64,000 nt of DNA from Acidobacteriota bacterium (GTDB lineage: Bacteria; Acidobacteriota; Thermoanaerobaculia; UBA5066). The stretch is taken from positions 62,001 through 126,000 of the forward strand of contig JADJVE010000010.1 in NCBI GenBank assembly GCA_016716715.1. Reading direction: 5' to 3'. The notes under the pieces were generated by a model that did not search any database, was not told the DNA's origin, and saw only the letters and a list, made by a program, of their open reading frames with translations. The position numbers and the translations under genes are program-made. This document shows positions 8,752-17,338 of the stretch, one piece after another; the first letter of the stretch is position 1; each line of letters starts with the position of its first letter.

Positions 8752-9353
8752 GCGCCCGGCGCCGGCCGTCGCCGGAGGGCCTCCTCGCGCTCCTCGTCCT
8801 CGCTCTCGCGATGGCCCCCGCCCGCGCGCACATCCAGGCGGGCGAGGCGGCCGGATTCTTTTCCGGCTTCCGCCACCCCGTCTCGGGCCTCGACCACGTC
8901 CTCGCGATGGTCTCCGTCGGCCTCTGGGGCGCGCAGCTCGGCGCCCCCGCCGTCTGGCTCCTGCCCGTCGTCTTCCCGATGGTCATGGCGTTCGGCGGGT
9001 TCCTCGGCCTCGCGGGCGTGCCGCTCCCGGGCGTCGAGATCGCGATCGCGCTCTCTGCGGTCCTCCTCGGTCTCGCCGTCGCCCGCGAAGCCCGGCCGCC
9101 CCTCGCGGTCGCCGCGGCGCTCGTCGGCTTCTTCGCGATCTTCCACGGGCACGCGCACGGCACCGAGCTGCCGCCCGGGCAGAGCGGGATCCTCTACAGC
9201 ATCGGGTTCGTCGTCGCGACCGGCCTGCTCCACCTCTCGGGCATCGCCGTCGGCCTCATCCACCGCTGGTCCTGGGGCCGCATCGCGCTGCGTGTTGCGG
9301 GAACTCTGGTGACGATCGCCGGATTCGGATTTCTCTGGAAGGCGATTCGATGA
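8748..9353 (+). CDS. HupE/UreJ-family nickel/cobalt transporter
   Basis: A 201-residue protein with a signal peptide (to ARAHI) and about six membrane segments. It has the canonical HupE signature FRHPVSGLDHVLAMVSVGLW and the second histidine cluster IFHGHAHGTE, the likely metal-binding residues. Length and motifs match the short HupE/UreJ type of secondary nickel or cobalt permease. No hydrogenase or urease gene lies in this window, so the metal's client is unknown. Start and stop overlap both neighbours (ATGA). Confidence 0.88.
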   Translation: MSARRRPSPEGLLALLVLALAMAPARAHIQAGEAAGFFSGFRHPVSGLDHVLAMVSVGLWGAQLGAPAVWLLPVVFPMVMAFGGFLGLAGVPLPGVEIAIALSAVLLGLAVAREARPPLAVAAALVGFFAIFHGHAHGTELPPGQSGILYSIGFVVATGLLHLSGIAVGLIHRWSWGRIALRVAGTLVTIAGFGFLWKAIR

Positions 9354-9994
9354 GGACGCGTGTACCGGGCGCGGGAGCGCTCGCGCTCCTCGCCGCTCTC
9401 TTGATCCCGGCACGCGCGGACGCCCACCTCGTGACGACGGGTCTCGGGCCCGTGTACGACGGGATCGGCCACCTGCTGCTGACGCCCGAGGACCTCGTCC
9501 CGATCCTCGCGCTCGCTCTCTACGCCGGGCTTCGGGGCGCGCGCGCGGGCCGCCTCGCGCTCTTCGTCCTGCCGGTCGCGTGGCTCGCCGGCGGCCTCCT
9601 CGGCCTGAGGCTCGGCGGCGCGGCCGCGGCCGCCGCACCGCTACCGGCGCTCTCGTTCATTCTCCTCGGCATCCTCGTCGCGGCCGATGCGAAGCTCCCC
9701 GACGGCGCGGTCGCGGCGCTCGCGGCCGGCCTCGGCCTCGCTCACGGGTTCCTGAACGGGCCCGCGCTCGCGGGCACCGGCCCCGGCGCCCTCGGTCTCA
9801 TCGGCATCTCCGCCGTGGGGTTCGTGATGATCGCGCTCGCGTCGGCGCTCGTCGTGTCGCTGGAGGCCCCCGCGGCGCGCATTGCCGTGCGCGTGGCCGG
9901 GAGCTGGATCGCCGCGATCGGCCTTCTCCTTTTAGGCTGGGTGTTCCGCACGCGCGGCGCCCTCGCGCTCCTCCCCGGTATTCTCGTAGGATGA
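9350..9994 (+). CDS. HupE/UreJ-like membrane protein, third of the set
   Basis: A 214-residue protein with a signal peptide (to ADAHL) and about six hydrophobic segments. It has GIGHLLLTPEDLVPILALAL in place of the usual HupE histidine motif and a weak LAHGFLNG. This variant regularly accompanies other HupE genes. With fewer histidines it may be a partner subunit rather than a transporter by itself, which is inference. It overlaps the genes on both sides by ATGA. Confidence 0.75.
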   Translation: MRTRVPGAGALALLAALLIPARADAHLVTTGLGPVYDGIGHLLLTPEDLVPILALALYAGLRGARAGRLALFVLPVAWLAGGLLGLRLGGAAAAAAPLPALSFILLGILVAADAKLPDGAVAALAAGLGLAHGFLNGPALAGTGPGALGLIGISAVGFVMIALASALVVSLEAPAARIAVRVAGSWIAAIGLLLLGWVFRTRGALALLPGILVG

Positions 9995-10770
9995 GCAACA
10001 CCATGGGAGCGCTCCTCTTCTTCGGCGCCGCCTTCCTCCTGACCCTGGGCTGCCTCGAGGCGGGCATCCGGATCGGGCGCCGCGCCCTTTCCGGACCCGA
10101 CGCGCACCGGCCCGCGGGCCTCGGCACGGTCGAGACCGTCGCGTTCGGCGTCCTCGGCCTCCTCCTCGCGTTCACGTTCTCGGGCGCCGCATCCCGGTTC
10201 GACGCCCGCCGGGCGCTCATCGTCGAGGAGGCGAACGACATCGGGACCGCGTGGCTTCGGCTCGACGTCCTGCCGCCCGCCTTCCAGCCCGCGCTGCGCG
10301 ACGCGTTCCGGCGCTACACGGACTCGCGCATCCTCATGTACCGGAAGGTCGCCGACCTGGATCTCGACGGCGCCCGCGCCGAGTTCGCACGCTCGACCGC
10401 GATCCAGAACGAGATCTGGGCGGGGGCCGTGGCCGCGTGCCGCGAAGCCCCCTCGCAGGCCACGATCGTCCTCCTCCCCGCGCTCAACGCGATGATCGAC
10501 ATCACGACGACGCGCCTTGCCGCCACGGAGATGCACCCGCCGAAGATCGTATACGCGGTCCTCTTCGTCGTCTCGTTCGGGTGTGCGCTCCTCGCGGGCT
10601 ACGAGATGGGCGCGAGCGAGGCTCGCAGCTGGCTGCACGTCCTCGCGTATGCCGTCGGCGTCGCTTTCATCATCTACGTGATCGCCGACTTCGAGTACCC
10701 GCGCATCGGCCTCATCCGGATCGAGTCGATCGACCACTACCTCGAAGACGTGCGGGCCGCGATGAAATGA
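9991..10770 (+). CDS. DUF4239-like (bestrophin-like) membrane protein
   Basis: This 259-residue membrane protein has two hydrophobic segments near the N-terminus, a long amphipathic helical middle (about residues 70-170, with EEANDIGTAWLRLDVLP), and two hydrophobic segments near the C-terminus ending in DFEYPRIGLIRIESID. This pattern matches DUF4239 proteins, which are distantly compared with bestrophin channels; their function is not established. Its ATG overlaps the stop of the third HupE-like gene. A TATTCT hexamer 6 bp upstream could also give a separate leaderless transcript. Confidence 0.75.
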   Translation: MSNTMGALLFFGAAFLLTLGCLEAGIRIGRRALSGPDAHRPAGLGTVETVAFGVLGLLLAFTFSGAASRFDARRALIVEEANDIGTAWLRLDVLPPAFQPALRDAFRRYTDSRILMYRKVADLDLDGARAEFARSTAIQNEIWAGAVAACREAPSQATIVLLPALNAMIDITTTRLAATEMHPPKIVYAVLFVVSFGCALLAGYEMGASEARSWLHVLAYAVGVAFIIYVIADFEYPRIGLIRIESIDHYLEDVRAAMK

Positions 10771-10797
10771 CGTGATTCCCGGGTTTCCGGCGCGCCG

Positions 10798-11544
10798 CTA
10801 CCCGGAGCCCCGCCGGCCGACGAAGACCGCCGTGTACGGGCAGTCCCGGTACGCCTCCTCAACCGTCCCCTCGACCAGCGCGTAGTCGGACGCCGAACGC
10901 GGGGACGGAAACGGGGACGTGAAGTCGGGAGGCGGGCCCGACCCGACGAAGCGATGGTGGTAGAGCGTTAGCGACCACGGGAAGCGCGCCAGGAGCGCGG
11001 CCCACTCGGCGAGCGTGAAGTTCGAGCGGTGGTAGTGGATCCCGCGGTTCTCCTCGAGGACGCCTTCGGTCGTGATCGGCGGGACCGCGATGACGGCCAC
11101 GCCATCCGTCGAGAGGGCACCGACGGCGGATTCCAGAAACGACTCGGGATGCTCGAGGTGCTCGAGCACGTTCGAGCTGAAGACGAGGTCGAACGACCGG
11201 GGCGGGAGCGAAAGGCGCTCGCAGTCCGCCCTCTCGAACGAGATCGCCGGGTGCGAAAACCGGCGGCGCGCGAACCGCACGCTGAACGGGTCGAGGTCGA
11301 TCGCGAGCACCGATTTCGCGCCCGCTTCCGCGAACACCGCCGCACCGTAGCCGGTGCCACAGCCCGCATCGAGGACGCGGGCGCCCGCGGCAAACGGCGA
11401 GGCGAGCCTGTAGAGCGACTCGTGGGCCAGGAAGAGGTCGTTGCGGACTCCCGGCCAGACCGATTCGTTGAAAGGCCTGAGGCCCGAAGCGACTTTGCGC
11501 AGTCCGTTGCGAACGCGCGCCTGCCAGTAGCGAAAGCCCGACAC
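10798..11544 (-). CDS. Class I SAM-dependent methyltransferase
   Basis: A 248-residue protein with the Methyltransf_11 layout. Motif I is VLDAGCGTGYGAAVF (about residues 57-71), followed by AIDLDPFSVRFAR (acidic loop), ADCERLSLPPRSFDLVF and SSNVLEHLEHP. The substrate is unknown. The GTG start at 11544 is the first good start in frame. The gene is convergent with the DUF4239-like gene (27 bp apart) and divergent from the GT-C gene at 11630. Confidence 0.85.
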   Translation of the reverse strand: MSGFRYWQARVRNGLRKVASGLRPFNESVWPGVRNDLFLAHESLYRLASPFAAGARVLDAGCGTGYGAAVFAEAGAKSVLAIDLDPFSVRFARRRFSHPAISFERADCERLSLPPRSFDLVFSSNVLEHLEHPESFLESAVGALSTDGVAVIAVPPITTEGVLEENRGIHYHRSNFTLAEWAALLARFPWSLTLYHHRFVGSGPPPDFTSPFPSPRSASDYALVEGTVEEAYRDCPYTAVFVGRRGSG

Positions 11545-11617
11545 GAAATGCCTGCCTCACGATAGCGAGTTCCGCCGGGAGAAGAAAGCACCGCCGCTCG
11601 GCCCCGCGGACTCGAAA

Positions 11618-11623
11618 TAGACT
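11618..11623 (+). promoter_or_regulatory. -10 element of a leaderless gene (TAGACT)
   Basis: TAGACT ends 6 bp before the GTG at 11630, and no Shine-Dalgarno lies between. This spacing puts the transcription start at the first base of the start codon. Confidence 0.6.
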
Positions 11624-11629
11624 GCGCGT

Positions 11630-13423
11630 GTGACGTCCTTCGCACCGCATTTCCGGGCGCGCGCGTGGCTCGCGGTCTTCGCGCTCCTCGCCGCCGCCCG
11701 GTTCGCGACGATCGCGACGGACGCGTGGCACTGGGACGAGGTGCTCCTCTCGGACGCGGTCGCGCACGGGATCGACCTGCGCGTCCACCGGCCGCACCCA
11801 CCGGGCTACCCGCTGCTCGTGGAAACAGCCGCGCTCATCCACGGCGTGGGCGTCGATCCGTACCGATCCCTCGCGCTCGTGGGCACGGCCGCAGGCATCC
11901 TCGCGGCCGCCGCGCTCGCGGCGTTTCTCGCCGCCGCCGGTCTCGACGCCGACTTCGCGTGTCTCGGCGGGCTCCTCTACGCCGTCATTCCGTCGGTGTG
12001 GCTCTTCGGGGTGCGTGGATTCAGCGACGCCCCAGCCGCGGCGGCCGTCTTCGCGTCGGCCGCCCTGCTCCTCTCCTCAGCCGAGCGGCGCTCGGCCGGC
12101 AGCGCCGCCGCCGGTTTCGTCGTCGCCGCGGCAGCCGCGGGCCTGAGGCCCCAGAGCGCCGTCGCCCTCGTGCCGCTCGGAGTCTGGGCGGCTCTTTCAT
12201 GCGTGAAGTCCGGGCCGCGCGCCCGCGCGCTGCTCCTCACGGGTTTCGGCGCCGCCGCCCTCCTGAGCGCCGCCGTCTGGCTGCCAGCGGTCCGCGGATC
12301 GGGTGGATTCGCGCCGTTCCGCGAACAGCTCCTCATCCAGGCGGCCGACCTCCGTCGCAGCTCGGCCCTCTCGGCGGAGGATCTTCTGTCGTTCGCCCTC
12401 TGGAGGCGCTGGCTCGTGGACCCGTTCGGCTCGAATGCGCTCTTCGCCGCGGTCGGCGCGGCGGCGGCCGCGGGAGCCCTGCTTCGCCGGCGCACCGCGT
12501 CGCGGATACTCCTTCTCGTCCTCCCGTGGGCTCTCGTGAACGTGCCCGTCTCCACGCTCTTTGGCGCTCCCCGTTACGGGGCGCTGCTGCTCGGGGGCGT
12601 CGCGGGGCTCGCCGCGTGCGGACTCGCGGCGCTCGCCCTCCGCGCCCCGCGCCTCGGCGCGACAGCTTCCACGGCCCTCGTCGCCGCGTGCGCCTGGGTG
12701 GCGATTCCACCTGTCGTCGCCGCGGCGGCGCCGAGCCCCTCCGCCTCCGTCGTCCGCGCCGCCGCCCGTCCCCCGTACGACCGCGGGACGCTCGTCCACG
12801 ACCCCGAGCTCCGGATGCACGTTTCGCGTTTCCTGCCGGGACGCGCGCAGAGCGAGATCGCGCCGGACCGCGCCGTCGCAGCGGCGGAAGGCGACGTCGT
12901 GCTGACGGCAGACCGGCGCGTGGGTGGGCTCGCGTACGAGAGGGCCTTCGGCCGCCCGGACCCGCTTCTCGCCCGCATCTCGCTCGGGTTTCTCCTCGAG
13001 ACCCGGATCGGCGTTGCGCCGAAGAGGCTCTCGGTCGGAACGCGGCCGGGCGGCGGCGACGACGAGGTCGTCCGGTACGACGCGTCGATCCCCGTGGCGG
13101 TCGACGCGCCGACGGACGGGGCGGCCCTGAAAGGGACGCTCGACGTCCGCGGCTGGTGCCAGCTCCGCGGCGGCGGCGCGGTCGAGCCCGTCGAGTTCCG
13201 CGTGGACGGGGTTCTCGCGCGCGTTCTCGCGCTCGAGCGCACGCCACGCCCGGACGTCGCGGCCGCGATTCCCGAGGTCGGGGACGCCTCACGCGCGGGC
13301 TACGCGGCCCGGCTCGACGCTTCGGGCGTCGCCGCGGGCGCTCACGATCTCAAGGTCACGTTCCGTGCCGCCGATGGACGGAGGAGAATCGCCCCGCCGG
13401 TCCGCTTCGACTGGATGCCCTGA
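11630..13423 (+). CDS. GT-C-type membrane glycosyltransferase-like protein
   Basis: A 597-residue protein with about ten hydrophobic segments in its first 400 residues and a soluble C-terminal beta domain. The first extracytoplasmic loop carries AWHWDEVLLSDAVAHG, where the Asp/Glu pair sits as in GT-C (ArnT/PMT-like) enzymes that use polyprenyl-phosphate sugars; PHPPGYPLLVETA follows. The C-terminal 110 residues look Ig-like and carbohydrate-binding in style (VDAPTDGAALKGTLDVRGWC). Donor and acceptor are unknown. The start is GTG with an apparent leaderless promoter. Confidence 0.7.
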   Translation: MTSFAPHFRARAWLAVFALLAAARFATIATDAWHWDEVLLSDAVAHGIDLRVHRPHPPGYPLLVETAALIHGVGVDPYRSLALVGTAAGILAAAALAAFLAAAGLDADFACLGGLLYAVIPSVWLFGVRGFSDAPAAAAVFASAALLLSSAERRSAGSAAAGFVVAAAAAGLRPQSAVALVPLGVWAALSCVKSGPRARALLLTGFGAAALLSAAVWLPAVRGSGGFAPFREQLLIQAADLRRSSALSAEDLLSFALWRRWLVDPFGSNALFAAVGAAAAAGALLRRRTASRILLLVLPWALVNVPVSTLFGAPRYGALLLGGVAGLAACGLAALALRAPRLGATASTALVAACAWVAIPPVVAAAAPSPSASVVRAAARPPYDRGTLVHDPELRMHVSRFLPGRAQSEIAPDRAVAAAEGDVVLTADRRVGGLAYERAFGRPDPLLARISLGFLLETRIGVAPKRLSVGTRPGGGDDEVVRYDASIPVAVDAPTDGAALKGTLDVRGWCQLRGGGAVEPVEFRVDGVLARVLALERTPRPDVAAAIPEVGDASRAGYAARLDASGVAAGAHDLKVTFRAADGRRRIAPPVRFDWMP

Positions 13424-13440
13424 CGCCAAGGAGGATCGCC

Positions 13441-14718
13441 ATCTCCGCGGCTTTTCGCTCGCGCCGCCTCCTCGTCTGGGGCGTCCTCGCCCTCGTGTAC
13501 GTCGTGTCGTACTTCCACCGGATCGCGCCCGCGGTCCTCGCGAAGGACCTCATGCGGAGTTTCACGGCGACGGGCGTGGAGGTCGCGACGATGGCGGCGC
13601 TCTACCTCTACGCGTTCGCCGCGATGCAGTTCGTCGTCGGCGCGGCCGTCGACGCGTGGGGGCCGCGCAGGGCCGTCGCGGCGGGCGCGCTCGTCATGGG
13701 CGCGGGCGGCGCGGTCTTCGCCGCCGCGCACGCGCTGCCGCTCGCCTACGGCGCGCGCGTCGTCGTCGGTGTAGGGGCCTCGGTCGTCTTCATCGGGACG
13801 TTGAAGCAGATCGGGGCGTGGTTCCGGCCCGACGAGTTCGGCACGTGGTCGGGCCTGACGCAGGTCGCCGGCAACCTCGGCGGCCTACTCGCCGCCGCGC
13901 CTCTCGCCCTCGTCGTGTCGCTCGCGGGCTGGCGCACGACGTTCGGCGGCGTCGCGGCGCTGTCCGTCGCCCTGGCGCTCCTCACGCTCTTGGTCGTCCG
14001 CGACCGGCCCGAGGAGGCGGGCTTCCCTCCGCCCGTGCCGCGCGGCCCCGTGCCGAAGCTGAGCGTCGCGCAGGGCTACCGCACCGTCTGGGGCAACCGT
14101 AAGACGTGGCCGATGTTCCTCGTCTTCTTCTGCCAGTACGGGACGCTCATCTCGTTCTCGGGTCTCTGGGCCGTCCCGTGGATGCGCGACGTCTACGGGC
14201 TCTCGGCGAAGGAGGCCGCGCAGCTCGTCTCCCTCGTCGGGCTCGGCGTCGTCTTCGGCGCGCCGGCCGCCGGGTACCTGTCGGATCGCGTCCTCCGCGC
14301 GCGCCGGCTGCCGTACGTCCTCTTCACGTTCGCCTACACGGCCGTCTGGGCCGCGATCGCCGTCCCGGCCGGCGGCCCTCCGCGCGTCCTCCTCGGCCCG
14401 CTCTGCTTCCTCGTCGGCCTCACGGCGAGCAGCTTCACGCTCACGTGGGTTCTCGCGCGGGAGGTCAACCCGCCGCGCTTCTCCGGAATCGCCACGGCCA
14501 CGGTGAACGCCGGCGGCTTTCTCGGGGCGGCCGTCATGCAGAGCGTGCTCGGCCGCATCCTGGACGCCCACTGGCTCGGAGTCATCGAGCAGGGCGCCCG
14601 GCGCTACCCGGCGGCGGGCTATCACGCCGCGTTCCTCGCTGCGCTCGGGACGCTCCTCGTGGCCTGTGCCGGGACGCTCTTCGTTCAGGAAACCTTCGGG
14701 AAGCACGAGGCGGATTGA
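13441..14718 (+). CDS. MFS transporter with apparent AUC start codon
   Basis: A major facilitator superfamily protein of about 425 residues with 12 predicted membrane segments. The loop 2-3 motif is DAWGPRRAVA; further landmarks are YFHRIAPAVLAKDLM and TWSGLTQVAGNLGGLLAAAPLA. The transported solute cannot be deduced. There is no ATG, GTG or TTG in a sensible place: the frame's first GTG (13495) lies inside membrane segment 1. AAGGAGG at 13428-13434 sits 6 bp before an ATC at 13441, so AUC initiation is the simplest reading. A CTG at 13420 is an alternative, and an ATG misread as ATC in the assembly is possible. Confidence 0.85.
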   Translation: MSAAFRSRRLLVWGVLALVYVVSYFHRIAPAVLAKDLMRSFTATGVEVATMAALYLYAFAAMQFVVGAAVDAWGPRRAVAAGALVMGAGGAVFAAAHALPLAYGARVVVGVGASVVFIGTLKQIGAWFRPDEFGTWSGLTQVAGNLGGLLAAAPLALVVSLAGWRTTFGGVAALSVALALLTLLVVRDRPEEAGFPPPVPRGPVPKLSVAQGYRTVWGNRKTWPMFLVFFCQYGTLISFSGLWAVPWMRDVYGLSAKEAAQLVSLVGLGVVFGAPAAGYLSDRVLRARRLPYVLFTFAYTAVWAAIAVPAGGPPRVLLGPLCFLVGLTASSFTLTWVLAREVNPPRFSGIATATVNAGGFLGAAVMQSVLGRILDAHWLGVIEQGARRYPAAGYHAAFLAALGTLLVACAGTLFVQETFGKHEAD

Positions 14719-14729
14719 GACTCCCCCTC

Positions 14730-14735
14730 TAGAAT
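14730..14735 (+). promoter_or_regulatory. -10 element of a leaderless gene (TAGAAT)
   Basis: TAGAAT ends 7 bp before the ATG at 14743 and has no Shine-Dalgarno downstream of it. It overlaps the alternative ATG at 14734, which argues for the later start. Confidence 0.65.
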
Positions 14736-14742
14736 GCGGCGC

Positions 14743-17334
14743 ATGACGCGCCGCCCGCTCCGCTTCCTCGCCGCCGCCGTCCTCTTCCTCGCCTCCGGAG
14801 CGGCCCGAGCCGCCGCGCCCTCCGAGACGCTCTCGGCCGCGGAGATCGCCCTCCAGCTGAAGAAGCTGAACGTCGTCGGCAGCGTCCTCTACGTCGCGGC
14901 CCACCCGGACGACGAGAACACGGCGTTTCTCGCGTGGGGCGCGAAGGGCCGCCTCCTCGAGACGGGCTACCTCTCGGTCACGCGCGGCGACGGCGGCCAG
15001 AATCTCATCGGCAACGAGACCGGCGAGCTCGTCGGCGTCCTGCGCACGCAGGAGCTCCTCGCGGCGCGCCGGATCGACGGCGCCCGGCAGTTCTTCACGC
15101 GCGCGATCGACTTCGGCTACTCGAAGAACCCCGAGGAGACGTTCGCGATCTGGGGGCACGAACAGGTCCTTTCGGACGTCGTCTGGATCATCCGGTCCTT
15201 CCGGCCCGACGTGATCGTGACGCGCTTCCCGTCGACCGGCGAGGGCGGGCACGGAAACCACACGGCATCCGCGATCCTCGCGGGCGAGGCGTTCGCGGCC
15301 GCCGCAGATCCGAAGCGCTTCCCCGAACAGCTCAAGTGGGTCCGAACCTGGCAGGCGAGGCGGATCTTCTGGAACGTCTTCCGCTTCGGCGCCGACGCGC
15401 CCCGCACCGCCGCGGCCGGGCAGATCGCGATCGACCTCGGCGCCTACAACGCGCTCCTCGGCCGCTCGTACACGGAGATCGCCGGCCAGAGCCGCTCCAT
15501 GCACAAGAGCCAGGGCTTCGGCGCCGCCGAGCGCCGCGGCACGTGGATGAACGACTTCAAGCTGACGGCGGGCGAACCCGCGACGAGCGACCTCTTCGAA
15601 GGCGTGGATCTCAGCTGGAAGAGATACGGAGAGAGGGGAGAAGAGGTCGGAGAGATTCTTAGAAAGGTGGAAGAGGGGTTCCGCGAAACGGATCCGGCCG
15701 CCTCCGTCCCGGCGCTGGTTCAGGCCTGGACCGCCCTCGGGCGGATGAGCGAAGCGGCAAGTGAGCCGCCCAATTCACCTTCTAAGAAATCCGAATCTTC
15801 GTCTTCCTCTCTGGATCCGCTCCTCGCCGCGAAGCGCGCCGAGGTCGTCGAGGCGATCCGGGCGTGTCTCGGGTTGTGGACTGAGGCGATCGCGGCCGAC
15901 GTGTCGGCCGCGCCGGGCGCCGAGGTCAAGGTCGCGACGATGATCCTGAACCGCTCGAGCGTCCCCGCGACGCTCGAGAAGGTCGAAGTCACGCACGCCG
16001 CCTCGCCGCTCGCCGGCGGTGCCCTCGCGCCGAACGGGCCCGTGCGCGGGACGGCGACGGTCGCGCTGCCCCCGGACGCCGCGATCACGCAGCCGTACTG
16101 GCTGAGCGCGCCGGCGGGCAAGGGCCTCTACGCCGTCCCGGACCCGACGCTCGTCGGCCGCCCCGAGAACGCGCCGCCTCTCGTCGCGCGGTTCACCGTC
16201 CAGGTCGCAGGGGCTTCGATCCCGTTCGAGACGCCTGTCGTCTTCCGGCGCACGGATCCTGTCAAGGGCGAGGTCTACCGCCCGTTCGAGATCACGCCGC
16301 CCGTCACCGCGAACTTCGACGACAAGGTCTACGCGTTCGGGAGCGGCGCCGCCAAGACCGTGCGCGTGACGCTCGTCGCCGGGGCGCCGAAGGTCTCGGG
16401 CTCGCTTCGCCTGAAGGCTCCCGCAGGGTTCCACGTCTCCCCCTCGGAGGTCCCCTTCGAGCTCGCCGCCCGCGGGGAGGAGAAGGCGGTCGCGTTCACC
16501 CTGACCCCTCCGTCCGGCCACGCCGCCGGAACGCTGACCGCCGAGACGACCGTCGCCGGGAAATCCGGCTCGCGCGCGATCGTCCGCGTGGACTATCCGC
16601 ACATTCCCGTGCAGACGTTGTTCCCAGCGGCGGAGGCGCGCGTCCTCCGGATCGACGTCAAGGCGCCGCGCCTCCCGGTCGGCTACGTCATGGGCTCGGG
16701 CGACGCCGGCCCCGATGCGCTCAGACAGATGGGCTACGCCGTGACGCTTCTCTCGGACGACGAGCTGGAGACGGGCGACCTCTCGCGCTACTCGGCGGTC
16801 GTCGCCGGCATCCGCGCATTCAACACGCGCCCGCGCCTCAAGCAGGCGGTCAAACGCCTCGAGGCGTACGCGGAAGGCGGCGGAACGGTCGTCGTCCAGT
16901 ACAACACGACCGGCGACCTCGTCACGGACGAGCTCGGGCCCTGGCCGATCAAGCTCTCGCGCGACCGCGTGACGGTGGAGGAAGCCCCCGTCACGTTCAC
17001 GAAGCCGGACAGCCCGCTCCTGAACTTCCCGAACAAGCTCGCCCCCGCCGATTTCGACGGCTGGGTTCAGGAGCGCGGGCTCTACTTCGCGGGGTCGTGG
17101 GACCCGAAGTACGAGACGGTCCTCGCGACGCACGACCCGGGCGAGAGCGACAAGCCCGGCGGGCTCCTCTACGGCCGCGTCGGGAAGGGCGCCTGGGTGT
17201 ACACGGGCTACGCGTTCTTCCGGCAGCTGCCGGCGGGAGTGCCCGGCGCCTACAGACTCTTCGTCAATCTGGTTTCTGCGGGCGCGGGCGCCGACCTCGC
17301 GACGCGGGCGCCGGGAGCGCCCGCGTCGCGCTAG
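14743..17334 (+). CDS. Secreted PIG-L family deacetylase with C-terminal GATase-like domain
   Basis: An 863-residue secreted protein. After the signal peptide comes a PIG-L (LmbE-like) de-N-acetylase domain with zinc motif AHPDDE (His54, Asp57) and the matching GGHGNHTAS (His170, His173). Middle regions are beta-sandwich-like (about 390-640). The last 240 residues resemble a class I amidotransferase/ThuA-like fold (VGYVMGSGDAGPDALRQMGY). Such proteins are common in Acidobacteriota; the substrate is probably an N-acetylated sugar. Two inverted copies of the dispersed repeat lie inside the gene (15651 and 15771); the second gives a Lys/Ser-rich loop, SPSKKSESSSSSLD. The start was chosen from the leaderless promoter; ATG 14734 is possible. 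Confidence 0.88.
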   Translation: MTRRPLRFLAAAVLFLASGAARAAAPSETLSAAEIALQLKKLNVVGSVLYVAAHPDDENTAFLAWGAKGRLLETGYLSVTRGDGGQNLIGNETGELVGVLRTQELLAARRIDGARQFFTRAIDFGYSKNPEETFAIWGHEQVLSDVVWIIRSFRPDVIVTRFPSTGEGGHGNHTASAILAGEAFAAAADPKRFPEQLKWVRTWQARRIFWNVFRFGADAPRTAAAGQIAIDLGAYNALLGRSYTEIAGQSRSMHKSQGFGAAERRGTWMNDFKLTAGEPATSDLFEGVDLSWKRYGERGEEVGEILRKVEEGFRETDPAASVPALVQAWTALGRMSEAASEPPNSPSKKSESSSSSLDPLLAAKRAEVVEAIRACLGLWTEAIAADVSAAPGAEVKVATMILNRSSVPATLEKVEVTHAASPLAGGALAPNGPVRGTATVALPPDAAITQPYWLSAPAGKGLYAVPDPTLVGRPENAPPLVARFTVQVAGASIPFETPVVFRRTDPVKGEVYRPFEITPPVTANFDDKVYAFGSGAAKTVRVTLVAGAPKVSGSLRLKAPAGFHVSPSEVPFELAARGEEKAVAFTLTPPSGHAAGTLTAETTVAGKSGSRAIVRVDYPHIPVQTLFPAAEARVLRIDVKAPRLPVGYVMGSGDAGPDALRQMGYAVTLLSDDELETGDLSRYSAVVAGIRAFNTRPRLKQAVKRLEAYAEGGGTVVVQYNTTGDLVTDELGPWPIKLSRDRVTVEEAPVTFTKPDSPLLNFPNKLAPADFDGWVQERGLYFAGSWDPKYETVLATHDPGESDKPGGLLYGRVGKGAWVYTGYAFFRQLPAGVPGAYRLFVNLVSAGAGADLATRAPGAPASR
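15651..15678 (+). repeat. Dispersed TTCTTAGAAGG repeat, copy in PIG-L gene (left of pair)
   Basis: AGAGATTCTTAGAAAGGTGG followed by AAGAGGGG, preceded by a GA-rich tract from about 15616. It faces the inverted copy at 15771; core centres are 124 bp apart. It is read in frame as GEILRKVEEG. Confidence 0.75.
15771..15810 (-). repeat. Dispersed TTCTTAGAAGG repeat, inverted copy in PIG-L gene (right of pair)
   Basis: On the minus strand this reads a GA-rich tract, then GGATTTCTTAGAAGGTGAAT. It is inverted relative to the copy at 15651. Its sense-strand translation is the Lys/Ser-rich loop of the deacetylase. Confidence 0.75.
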
Positions 17335-17338
17335 CTCC

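Noticed and set aside
10778..10805. Inverted repeat CCGGGT...ACCCGG between convergent genes as a terminator
   Set aside because: Six-bp arms with a long loop and no T-run; common by chance at this GC content.
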